From NCBI RefSeq assembly GCF_012676905.1, contig NZ_CP051428.1:4709001-4773000 (forward strand): a stretch of 64,000 bases of DNA. The letters run 5' to 3'. The position numbers and the translations under genes are program-made. Below are positions 57,303 through 64,000 of the stretch, piece by piece (position 1 is the first letter of the stretch; each line of letters opens with the position of its first letter). The DNA is from Paenibacillus albicereus. GTDB taxonomy: Bacteria > Bacillota > Bacilli > Paenibacillales > Paenibacillaceae. The notes beneath the pieces were generated by a model, which saw only the letters and a program-made list of their open reading frames with translations, did no database searches and was not told the DNA's origin.

Positions 57303-57330
57303 ATTATATGAGGGGGTCGGGCAGATATTC
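57303..57330 (-). promoter_or_regulatory. Likely sigma-E promoter of spoIIID
   Basis: On the minus strand GAATATC (57330-57324), 13 bases, CATATAAT (57310-57303). This resembles the mother-cell sigma-E pattern (ATATT-like -35, CATACAAT-like -10) with slightly short spacing; spoIIID is a sigma-E gene in Bacillus. Confidence 0.6.
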
Positions 57331-57425
57331 TTTATGGCCAAGTCCTAAGCCGGAATTCCGTCCCAATTGGCTGAAAATAGGACTCCCGATGCTTCTAGAA
57401 CCGGAATTCGCGCCGATCCGCAACC

Positions 57426-57460
57426 AAAAAAGCCGGCCTTCCCGAGAGGGAAGGCCGGCT
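57426..57460 (-). terminator. spoIIQ terminator
   Basis: On the minus strand a perfect 13-bp stem AGCCGGCCTTCCC/GGGAAGGCCGGCT with TCTC loop, then TTTTTTGG. 16 bases past the stop. Confidence 0.95.
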
Positions 57461-57475
57461 GATGCGTCCACGTGC

Positions 57476-58360
57476 TTATTCGGCGTCGTCCGGCTGAGCG
57501 CCGTCCGCGGCGCCCGCGCTGTCTGTCGCTCCGGCGCTGTCTGGGGCACCGGCGCTGTCTGCGGCACCGGCGTCCGTCTGCTCGGCCGCTTCCGGAGTTT
57601 CGGAGCTGCCCGCCTCCGGCTGGGCCGCCGCCGTCTGCAGCTGCGGCGCTTCGGCCGGCAGCACCGAGGACGGATTGACGTGCTCGTCGTTCTTGATCAG
57701 GGCGAAGTGCAGATGCACGCCGAGCTCTTTTTGCAGGTCGTTGCGTCCGGCCTTGCCGATGACGGTCGACTGCTTGACCTCGTCGCCCGGCTTGACGGTG
57801 ACGCCGCTCAGGCTCTGGTAGACGGAGACGAGTCCGCCTCCGTGGGCGATCTCGACGACCGTGCCATTCGTCGGCTGATCCTGGACGAGCGTGACCTTGC
57901 CGCTCAGGACGGCCTGCACGTCGAACGGCTGGTCATCCGCGCGGGCCAGGTCGATGCCGGTATTGCCTTTGTACGTATTGTTCTGCTCCACGAGCGAAGC
58001 TTCCTGCTCCGCCGCGCTGGCCGCGCTGTCGAAGTAGCCTCGCTTCACCAGCACGTCCTCTACGCTTGCGACCGGCCACAATGCCGTCTCGCCCGGAACC
58101 GGCTTGACCGTCTCCTGAATCGGCGTCTGTCCGCCTTGCTCCGTCTGGGCGCTCTCGGGAGTCTCGGTAGTCGAAGTCTTCTGCTCGTCTCCTTGATAGA
58201 GCCACATGACGGTTACGATGATGGCTGCCGCTGCGACAAAGATGGCCGGAGAGATCCATTTGCGCGACAGGGTCTTCTTGTAGGTTGATGCGGGCTTCCT
58301 TCCTCCCAGTTGGTTTTTAGGAGGATCTTGCTTGGCGTTCTTCTGATCTTGTTCATTCAT
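57476..58360 (-). CDS. spoIIQ: SpoIIQ-type M23 family forespore protein
   Basis: 294 residues: short basic cytoplasmic part, one membrane helix (WISPAIFVAAAAIIVTVMWL), linker, then a LytM/M23 domain (KGNTGIDLARADDQPFDVQA, GGLVSVYQSLSGVTVKPGDE, GVHLHFALIKNDEHVNP). The C-terminal HxH is kept, but the first metal-ligand His expected before GID is replaced (NTGID), as in SpoIIQ proteins that act as scaffolds. It spans to the mother-cell partner SpoIIIAH during engulfment. The C-terminus carries a DSAGA-type five-residue low-complexity repeat. Directly downstream of spoIID. Confidence 0.9.
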   Translation of the reverse strand: MNEQDQKNAKQDPPKNQLGGRKPASTYKKTLSRKWISPAIFVAAAAIIVTVMWLYQGDEQKTSTTETPESAQTEQGGQTPIQETVKPVPGETALWPVASVEDVLVKRGYFDSAASAAEQEASLVEQNNTYKGNTGIDLARADDQPFDVQAVLSGKVTLVQDQPTNGTVVEIAHGGGLVSVYQSLSGVTVKPGDEVKQSTVIGKAGRNDLQKELGVHLHFALIKNDEHVNPSSVLPAEAPQLQTAAAQPEAGSSETPEAAEQTDAGAADSAGAPDSAGATDSAGAADGAQPDDAE

Positions 58361-58478
58361 CTTTCATCACCTCACTAGCCATTGTTGCCGGATCGGTTGG
58401 CTTTATACGTGAGGCGATAGAGAATTTGCAAGAGCGCGTGAGAGGGACGCTTCCGCTCCCGCGCAGGCCGTACGGGGC

Positions 58479-60083
58479 TTAGGCCGGGCGGCGGGGAAGG
58501 GAGTCGGTCCGCACGACCTCGGCGCCGGTGTAATAATGAGAGAGGATCTCGTAGGCCGAGCGGCCCGCCTTGGCCATGCCGTCCGCTCCCCACTGGCTCA
58601 TGCCGACGCCGTGGCCGTAGCCGTACGTCGTAATTTCGATGTCGCCGCCTTCGACCTTCCAGGTGAACTGGGCGGACGGCAGCCCGAGCTTTTCGCGAAC
58701 CTCCCGGCCCGTCAGCACCTGCCCGCCCGCCGCGAGCTTGCGGATGCGCCGGCCGTCGGTCGTATCGAGCACGCGCAGGCTGCGGGCGCTCGTCTTGGAG
58801 CTGATGCCGAGCTTGCGCCAGAACGCCGCCAGGCTCATCGTCGTCGTCTCCTTGTATTCCGGGCTGATCGTCTTGTCCCACGGGCTCGCCACGCTCCGCA
58901 GGTACGGCAGGCTCGCGTCCCAGTAATCCTCCGAGTTCTCCGTGTAGCCGTTGCTCGTGCTGAAGAAGAGCGCTTCGATCGGCTTCCCTTCATACGTGAC
59001 GATCTGCCCTCTCGTCTGCTGCACCGCCGCGTTCAGCTTCGTCAGGTTGCGCTCGCGCTCCTCGCCGCTCCAGCGCTTCTGCAGCTTGGACAGCGGCACG
59101 TACACCTGATGCGCCGTCGTATCCGTCACGTCTGCGGCTTCGCCCGGCACGCCGGAGCGGTCTCCCGCGGCCAGCCGCTTCACGATGTAGGTGCGCGCGG
59201 CGATCGCCTGCGCCTTGAGCGCCTCCGGCTCGAAGCCGATCGGCATCTCCCCGGCGAGCACGCCCCGCACGTACAGCTCCATCGGCACCTTTTCCACCCG
59301 TTTTTCTACGGTCAAATACACCCGCACGAGCATCCGATCGAGTTCTCCGAGCGGCGGAATTCCGGCCGGCGCGGCGGAATCGGACCCGGATGAGGCCGCG
59401 GTCGGCGATTCGAGTCCGGCCTTGCCCGACAGGCCGGACCGGCCGGCGCCTGCTCCGGCCGGCGGCGCCTGGGCCGCCGGGGCTTGCGGATCCGGCGCTG
59501 CGGCGGCTGAGCCGGCCTGTCCGTCTGCGGCGGAGCTTGTCCCGCCAGCTCCGGCGGCCGGAACGTCCGGCGCGCCGCCCAGCAGCGGCACGATCTTGCC
59601 GCCGGAAGTCGTGAAGGCCGGCGGCCGTTCTTCGACCGCCGCCGCTGCCCCGTACCCGTAGCCGCTGCCCGGCTCGTCCGCGACCTTCCCCGGATCAGCC
59701 TGCCGGTGCGCGATCAGGCCCGGCAGCAGGATCGCCGCCGCCGTCAGCGCCGCGAGCGCCGACAGCGTCCAGGGCGATGGATTCTGCGGCATTCGGCGGA
59801 TAGCGGCGGCGCCTTTGACGCCCGCTCTGCTGCACGGGCTTTCCGCTTCGCCGGATTCGGCCCTTTCTTGCCGCGCGGCGCGTTGCGATGATTCTCGTCG
59901 AGCCCTCTCTTCCTGCCTCTTATCCTGGCAGGGCGTTCTCTCGCTCTTCTTCCCGCCGTCCGGCAACGATCGATCGTTTCCCGCCGTCACTGGGCCTGAT
60001 GCCTGCTGCCTTTCCTCGTCTTCCTGGACGGCCCCGCTCCCAGCCGGGCGCGCGTGCTCCCTCTCCTGCCGCATTGTCCGCAT
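58479..60083 (-). CDS. spoIID: Stage II sporulation protein D (SpoIID), with long N-terminal extension
   Basis: 534 residues from the ATG at 60083 (purine-rich GGGGGG/AAAGGGG upstream; ATG 60074 is also possible; the frame continues to 60320). About 100 charged cytoplasmic residues precede the membrane helix (LSALAALTAAAILLPGLIAH), then ~140 Ala/Gly/Pro-rich residues, then the SpoIID core: MELYVRGVLAGEMPIGFEPE ALKAQAIAARTY region, FFSTSNGYTENSEDYW, YGYGHGVGMSQWGADGMAKA. SpoIID is a lytic transglycosylase needed for engulfment. The Bacillus protein is ~340 residues, so the extra length is notable. A weak sigma-E-like CATAGTCT lies at 60162-60155. Confidence 0.9.
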   Translation of the reverse strand: MRTMRQEREHARPAGSGAVQEDEERQQASGPVTAGNDRSLPDGGKKSERTPCQDKRQEERARRESSQRAARQERAESGEAESPCSRAGVKGAAAIRRMPQNPSPWTLSALAALTAAAILLPGLIAHRQADPGKVADEPGSGYGYGAAAAVEERPPAFTTSGGKIVPLLGGAPDVPAAGAGGTSSAADGQAGSAAAAPDPQAPAAQAPPAGAGAGRSGLSGKAGLESPTAASSGSDSAAPAGIPPLGELDRMLVRVYLTVEKRVEKVPMELYVRGVLAGEMPIGFEPEALKAQAIAARTYIVKRLAAGDRSGVPGEAADVTDTTAHQVYVPLSKLQKRWSGEERERNLTKLNAAVQQTRGQIVTYEGKPIEALFFSTSNGYTENSEDYWDASLPYLRSVASPWDKTISPEYKETTTMSLAAFWRKLGISSKTSARSLRVLDTTDGRRIRKLAAGGQVLTGREVREKLGLPSAQFTWKVEGGDIEITTYGYGHGVGMSQWGADGMAKAGRSAYEILSHYYTGAEVVRTDSLPRRPA

Positions 60084-60256
60084 GTCCCCTTTCCCCCCGC
60101 TGCCGGCGTCTTCCGCCCGACTAGCGGCTCCTTCTACTTCCAGCTTGTTTTCTAAGACTATGAGAGGGGAATCATAGAATAGAACAGAGGAAGCGTCGTG
60201 GGAAACGAGGATGCATGCGATCCGCTCCGGCCGCCTTGGACGGAACCACCCGCCGT

Positions 60257-61768
60257 TTAGGTTTCCTCCGGACGGGTTCGGCTCTCGCTGTCTTCGTCGG
60301 GAGCGGCCGCATCCGCCCAAGCGAGGCAGAATCGGAACGCGCTGCCACGGCCCGGTTCGCTCCGCACCTCGATGCGCGAGCCGTGAGCGTCGAGGATATG
60401 CTTGACGATCGACAGGCCGATGCCCGTGCCGCCTCGCCCGCCACGGGCTTCGTCGCTTTTGTAGAAGCGGTCCCAGATGCGGCTCGCCTGCTCCGCGCTC
60501 ATGCCGATGCCCTCGTCCCGCACCGTGACGCAGGCGCTGTCCGGCCCGCGCTCGAGCGTGACATGGACGGTCGAGCCCGGAGGCGAGAACGCCATCGCAT
60601 TCTGCAGCAGGTTGACCATCACCTGCTCCAGCCGGTGCGGGTCGCCGACGACGCGCACCTCGGCCGGCAGCCCGTCGATCTCGTACCGGACGCTGTGATG
60701 GCGGAACGTCGACTCCATGCGCGAGAGCAGCAGGCGGATCATTTCCGCGAGATCGAACTCGGACGGCACGACGTCGAACTGGCCGGCTTCGATTTGGGAC
60801 ATGTCCAAGAGATCGCTGACGAGCTTCATGAGGCGTACCGTCTGGTCCTGCGTGATGCGCAGGTAGCGGTCCGCCTTCCCTTGCGGAACGGTGCCGTCGA
60901 GGATCGCCTCGACATAGCCGTGGATCGACGTGAGCGGCGAGCGCAGATCATGGGAGACATTGGCCAGAAAGTCCCGCCGCATCTGCTCCAGCGCCCCGAG
61001 GTCGTCGGCCATCCGGTTCAGCGAGCCGGCCAGCTGCCCGAGCTCGTCGGCGGAGCGGTCGGCGATCTTCGTCTCGAAGCGCCCTTTGGCGAACTGCTCC
61101 GCGCCGAGGCTCATCCGCCGGATGCGACGCGTCATGTAGCGAGAGAATCCCCACGAGACGAGCACCGACACGGCGATGGCGATGCCGACGGCGAGGGCGT
61201 TCAGATTCTGCACGCGCCGGAATTCGCGCTGGAAGCCGGTCGACAGCGAGACGACGTAGCGATTGAGCGAAGGCACATACTGGGAGCTGACGATGAACGT
61301 GCCCGAGTCGCTCTCGACCGTCTCGGTGCGGGCCTCCGCGCTCCGGCCGATGCCCGCCGAGGCGATCAGCTGGCGGATGTCCGACACCGGCAGCGGCACC
61401 TGCCCGATCTGCATGTAGCGTCCGCTGCGCTCGATGATGAGGATGCTCTTCATCTGCGGCGGGACGACGAGCTGGAGCGCAGACCGGATCGAGTCGTCGC
61501 TCCAGCCGTCCCGGGCGGCCGTCTCCAGCAGCGTAATCGTACGGCGCAGCTCGGCTCCTTCGAGCCCTTGCCTCCGGTCGAGCATGTCGCGGCCGACGAG
61601 CTGCGACGAGACGAGATTGTAGACGAGGAACGTGACCGCCAGCGTCGAGAGCGAAATGAGCAGCAGCTTGGCGAAAATGCCGCCGAGCCCGATACGCCGA
61701 GCGACAGCGGCGGCCCCGGCCTTGAGCCTCCCGCCCAAGCTCGCCGCCTTGGCGTCGACCGCGCTCAT
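60257..61768 (-). CDS. HAMP-domain sensor histidine kinase
   Basis: 503 residues from the ATG at 61768, which overlaps the regulator stop as ATGA. Two membrane helices (FAKLLLISLSTLAVTFLVYN and ALAVGIAIAVSVLVSWGFSR) flank a ~150-residue extracellular sensor, followed by HAMP (RMSLGAEQFAKGRFETKIAD), HisKA (MRRDFLANVSHDLRSPLTSI with the phospho-His) and HATPase (VMVNLLQNAMAFSPPG, DEGIGM, GTGIGLSIVKHILDAHG). The signal is unknown; linkage to a MacB-type exporter suggests an envelope or antimicrobial stress signal. Confidence 0.93.
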   Translation of the reverse strand: MSAVDAKAASLGGRLKAGAAAVARRIGLGGIFAKLLLISLSTLAVTFLVYNLVSSQLVGRDMLDRRQGLEGAELRRTITLLETAARDGWSDDSIRSALQLVVPPQMKSILIIERSGRYMQIGQVPLPVSDIRQLIASAGIGRSAEARTETVESDSGTFIVSSQYVPSLNRYVVSLSTGFQREFRRVQNLNALAVGIAIAVSVLVSWGFSRYMTRRIRRMSLGAEQFAKGRFETKIADRSADELGQLAGSLNRMADDLGALEQMRRDFLANVSHDLRSPLTSIHGYVEAILDGTVPQGKADRYLRITQDQTVRLMKLVSDLLDMSQIEAGQFDVVPSEFDLAEMIRLLLSRMESTFRHHSVRYEIDGLPAEVRVVGDPHRLEQVMVNLLQNAMAFSPPGSTVHVTLERGPDSACVTVRDEGIGMSAEQASRIWDRFYKSDEARGGRGGTGIGLSIVKHILDAHGSRIEVRSEPGRGSAFRFCLAWADAAAPDEDSESRTRPEET

Positions 61769-62448
61769 GACGCCCCGGTCTCGAAGCGGTAGCCGACGCC
61801 GCGCACCGTTCCGATCCGCCAGGCGGGATGCTCTCCGATGCGGTCGCGGATCCGCTTGACATGCACGTCGACCGTGTTGGAATCGCCGAAGTAGTCCATT
61901 CCCCACACCGCCTGCAGCAGCTCGTCCCGCGAAAACACTTTGCCCGGGCGAGAGGCGAGGCAATACAGCAGCTCGACCTCCTTCGGCGCGCAGCCGGCGT
62001 CCTTGCCGCGGACAAGCACCCGGTACTCGGTCGCGTCGACGACCAGATCGGGAAATTCGGCGCTGTCCTTGTACAGCGTCGGATGCGACCGCTTCAGCAC
62101 CGCGCGGATGCGCGCGATGAGCTCCTTCGGATCGAACGGCTTGACCAGATAGTCGTCGGCCCCGAGGGAGAAGCCTTTCAGCTTGTCGTAGCCCTCGCCT
62201 TTGCCGGTGAGAAAGATGATCGGCACCTTGCTCGCGCCTCGGATCTCCTCGCAGACGCTCCAGCCGTCCCGGCCGGGCAGCATGACGTCAAGCACGACCA
62301 GATCGGGAATCCGGTCGTAGAACAGGGCGAGGCCCGACGCGCCGTCATGCGCGACCGCGAAGCGGAAGCCGTACCGATCCAGATAAAGCTCAAGCAGGCC
62401 GGTAATGAGCGGATCGTCCTCGATGAGCAGGATCGACGGGGATTTCAT
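61765..62448 (-). CDS. OmpR/PhoB-family response regulator
   Basis: 227 residues from the ATG at 62448, 7 bases after GGGAGG (another ATG at 62454 is too close). Receiver: LLIEDDPLI acidic pair, phospho-acceptor in LVVLDVMLPGRDGW, FLTGKGEGYDK and YLVKPFD lysine. Winged-helix: PKEVELLYCLASRPGKVFSR and DVHVKRIRDRIGE. Partner of the overlapping kinase gene; likely controls the ABC exporter just upstream. Confidence 0.95.
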   Translation of the reverse strand: MKSPSILLIEDDPLITGLLELYLDRYGFRFAVAHDGASGLALFYDRIPDLVVLDVMLPGRDGWSVCEEIRGASKVPIIFLTGKGEGYDKLKGFSLGADDYLVKPFDPKELIARIRAVLKRSHPTLYKDSAEFPDLVVDATEYRVLVRGKDAGCAPKEVELLYCLASRPGKVFSRDELLQAVWGMDYFGDSNTVDVHVKRIRDRIGEHPAWRIGTVRGVGYRFETGAS

Positions 62449-62477
62449 GCGCATACCTCCCGGTTTAGTTGAAGCCG

Positions 62478-63659
62478 TCAGTCATGGCGCAGCGCGTCGA
62501 CCGGCTTGAGCGAGGCCGCCTTGTTGGCGGGGAACAGGCCGAACGCGACGCCGACTAGCGCGGAAAAAGCGAACGCATACAGCACGATGTCGGATTCGAT
62601 CTGCGTCGCCGTGCCGGTCCGCTGCAGGATGGCGGCTGCGCCGAACGCCGCCGCGATGCCGAGCGCCCCGCCGAGGCTGCTGATCGAAGCGGCTTCGACG
62701 AGGAACTGGAACAGCACGTCCCGCTTGCGCGCGCCGAGAGCTTTGCGGATGCCGATCTCGCGCGTGCGCTCGGTGACGGACACGAGCATGATGTTCATGA
62801 TGCCGATGCCCCCGACGAGCAGGGAGATGGCGGCCACGCCGGCCATCATCGTGGACATCGTTTTCGACACGGACGTAGCGGTCTCCTTCAGCTCCTCCGA
62901 GTTGGTGATGCGATAGCTGTTCGTATTGCCCCGGAATACATCCGACAGCTTCGCCTCCAGCGCCGCCGTCACCGCGTCCATCCTTTCCTCCGAGGCCGCC
63001 TTGACCGCGACGGTCCGCACGCCCTCCGACTGGAACAGCCGCTGCGCCGTCGTGATCGGAAGGAGGATCTTCTCGTCGTTGGACGCGCCGAGCGAGGTGC
63101 CCTTCGGCTCCAGCAGGCCGACGACCTTGACCTTCACGCCGCTGAGCAGGATCGTCTCGCCGATCGGACTGACGCCGGGGCCGAACAGCTCCTCCGCCGT
63201 ATCGATGCCGAGCAGCGCCACCTTGCTGTAGGCCTCCAGGTCGAGCGGCGCGATGAACCGGCCCTCCTGCGGGTGAAAGTCCTGCACGTCCTCGTAATCG
63301 GGCGTCACGCCCTCGACGGTGACGGACGACTCCGTCTGAACGCTGCCGTAGCGCGCGGACGCGCTTGCGCTGACCGTCGGCGACAAGCCTTCGATTCCGT
63401 CGATTCCGTCGCCGAGCTTCTCCGCCTGCGGCAGCGTGAGCGTCGTGCTGCTGCCGCGTCCGGTGACGTTCACCGACAGCATGTTCGTGCCGAGCCCTTG
63501 CAGCTGCGCGCTCACCTCATTGGCCGAGCCTTGCCCCATCGCCACGAGCGAGATGACGGTCGCGACGCCGATGAGGATGCCGAGCATCGACAGCGACGTG
63601 CGGAGCTTGTTAGCGAGAATGCTGCTCCAGGCCATGCGGATGCCTTGCGAAAGCTTCAC
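62478..63659 (-). CDS. MacB-family ABC transporter permease
   Basis: 393 residues. GTG start 8 bases after AGGAGA. Topology typical of MacB/YknZ: one N-terminal helix (LRTSLSMLGILIGVATVISL), a ~220-residue extracellular domain, then three helices with TERTREIGIRKALGARKRDV coupling motif and the ending FGLFPANKAASLKPVDALRH. It would transport or transmit force to export peptides or respond to antimicrobial stress. It overlaps the ATPase gene by 50 bases and precedes the two-component genes by 29 bases. Confidence 0.93.
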   Translation of the reverse strand: MKLSQGIRMAWSSILANKLRTSLSMLGILIGVATVISLVAMGQGSANEVSAQLQGLGTNMLSVNVTGRGSSTTLTLPQAEKLGDGIDGIEGLSPTVSASASARYGSVQTESSVTVEGVTPDYEDVQDFHPQEGRFIAPLDLEAYSKVALLGIDTAEELFGPGVSPIGETILLSGVKVKVVGLLEPKGTSLGASNDEKILLPITTAQRLFQSEGVRTVAVKAASEERMDAVTAALEAKLSDVFRGNTNSYRITNSEELKETATSVSKTMSTMMAGVAAISLLVGGIGIMNIMLVSVTERTREIGIRKALGARKRDVLFQFLVEAASISSLGGALGIAAAFGAAAILQRTGTATQIESDIVLYAFAFSALVGVAFGLFPANKAASLKPVDALRHD

Positions 63660-64000
63660 GAGCGTCTCCTCCTTCCTCGGTCAGCAGGCCGTCCTTCATG
63701 AAGGCGATGCGCCCGGCCTTGGCCGCGACGTCCAGATCGTGCGTGATGAGCACGATCGTATGGCCTTGGCGGTTCAGCTCCTGCACGAGGCCGAGCACCT
63801 CGGCGCCGGTCTTCGTGTCGAGCGCGCCGGTCGGCTCGTCGGCGAGCAGGATCGGCGGATGGCCGACCAGCGCCCTCGCGATCGCCACCCGCTGCATCTG
63901 GCCGCCGGACAGCTGGTTCGGACGGTGGTCCATCCGATCGGCGAGGCCGACCTTGGCCAGCGCCGCCTCGGCCGCTTCCCGCCTTTCCTTGCCGGACAGC
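63610..64000 (-). CDS. MacB-type ABC transporter ATP-binding protein, partial at window edge
   Basis: Only the C-terminal ~129 residues are inside the window; the frame is open to base 64000. Signature LSGGQMQRVAIARALVG, Walker B ILLADEPTGALD, the D-loop and switch VLITHDLDVA are present; Walker A lies outside. It pairs with the adjacent permease. The last 16 codons run into the permease start region. Confidence 0.95.
   Translation of the reverse strand, partial: LSGKERREAAEAALAKVGLADRMDHRPNQLSGGQMQRVAIARALVGHPPILLADEPTGALDTKTGAEVLGLVQELNRQGHTIVLITHDLDVAAKAGRIAFMKDGLLTEEGGDAREAFARHPHGLEQHSR

Overview
The window looks like chromosomal DNA of a Paenibacillus-type, motile, endospore-forming Firmicute with fairly high GC. 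Three things point there. The flagellar late-gene block, degS-degU-comF block and spoIID-spoIIQ-spoIIID-mbl-flhO-flhP block have the gene order known from Bacillales. Sporulation genes (spoIID, spoIIQ, spoIIID, an alpha/beta SASP) are present. Cell-surface proteins carry SLH domains, and a CsaB-type pyruvyl transferase that would make their wall ligand is also present. No rRNA, tRNA, CRISPR array, insertion sequence or prophage was seen. Almost all genes lie on the minus strand.

Layout. 1-4.9 kb: a truncated methyltransferase-like gene and two large glycosyltransferase/TPR proteins, one fused to a methyltransferase, next to the flagellar block and so candidates for flagellin glycosylation. 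5.0-14.2 kb: fliT, fliS, fliD, flaG, hag, csrA, fliW, a DUF6470 (YviE) gene, flgL, flgK, flgN, flgM and yvyF. Sigma-D promoters are readable before flaG, hag, flgM and yvyF, and the hag leader has two CsrA-type GGA sites, one in a hairpin loop. 14.3-20.9 kb: comFC, comFA, a small ORF before comFA, an unknown protein with a 42-bp tandem repeat, then degU and degS. 21-25.6 kb: a secreted phosphodiester glycosidase, and an ECF41 sigma factor with its carboxymuconolactone-decarboxylase-like partner behind an ECF41-type promoter.

25.6-42.9 kb is mostly cell surface: a 1458-aa Ig-like/SLH protein, metK with a short structured leader, a SASP, two unknown exported proteins (199 and 849 aa), the main S-layer protein (917 aa, N-terminal SLH) and a 1361-aa exported protein with C-terminal SLH domains. 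43-50.9 kb encodes synthesis of the wall polymer these SLH proteins would bind: TagO, a TagA-family glycosyltransferase, CsaB, a DUF5693 multi-pass membrane protein and a phosphohexomutase, then FabZ. 51.2-53.4 kb, on the plus strand, is an exported protein made of bacterial Ig-like repeats. 53.6-60.1 kb holds an EpuA-like small membrane protein, flhP, flhO, mbl, spoIIID, spoIIQ and spoIID. 60.3-64 kb holds a histidine kinase, an OmpR-type regulator and a MacB-type ABC exporter whose ATPase runs off the window edge.

How they fit together: the window joins the FliW-CsrA-Hag control loop, sigma-D/FlgM late flagellar control and DegSU with a complete SLH/S-layer anchoring pathway (TagO, TagA-like protein, CsaB, DUF5693 and at least three SLH proteins). 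The least understood parts are the large surface proteins, the GT2-methyltransferase-TPR proteins and the repeat protein between degU and comFA. Product calls rest on recognising motifs and gene order in the translated sequence; no database search was run.
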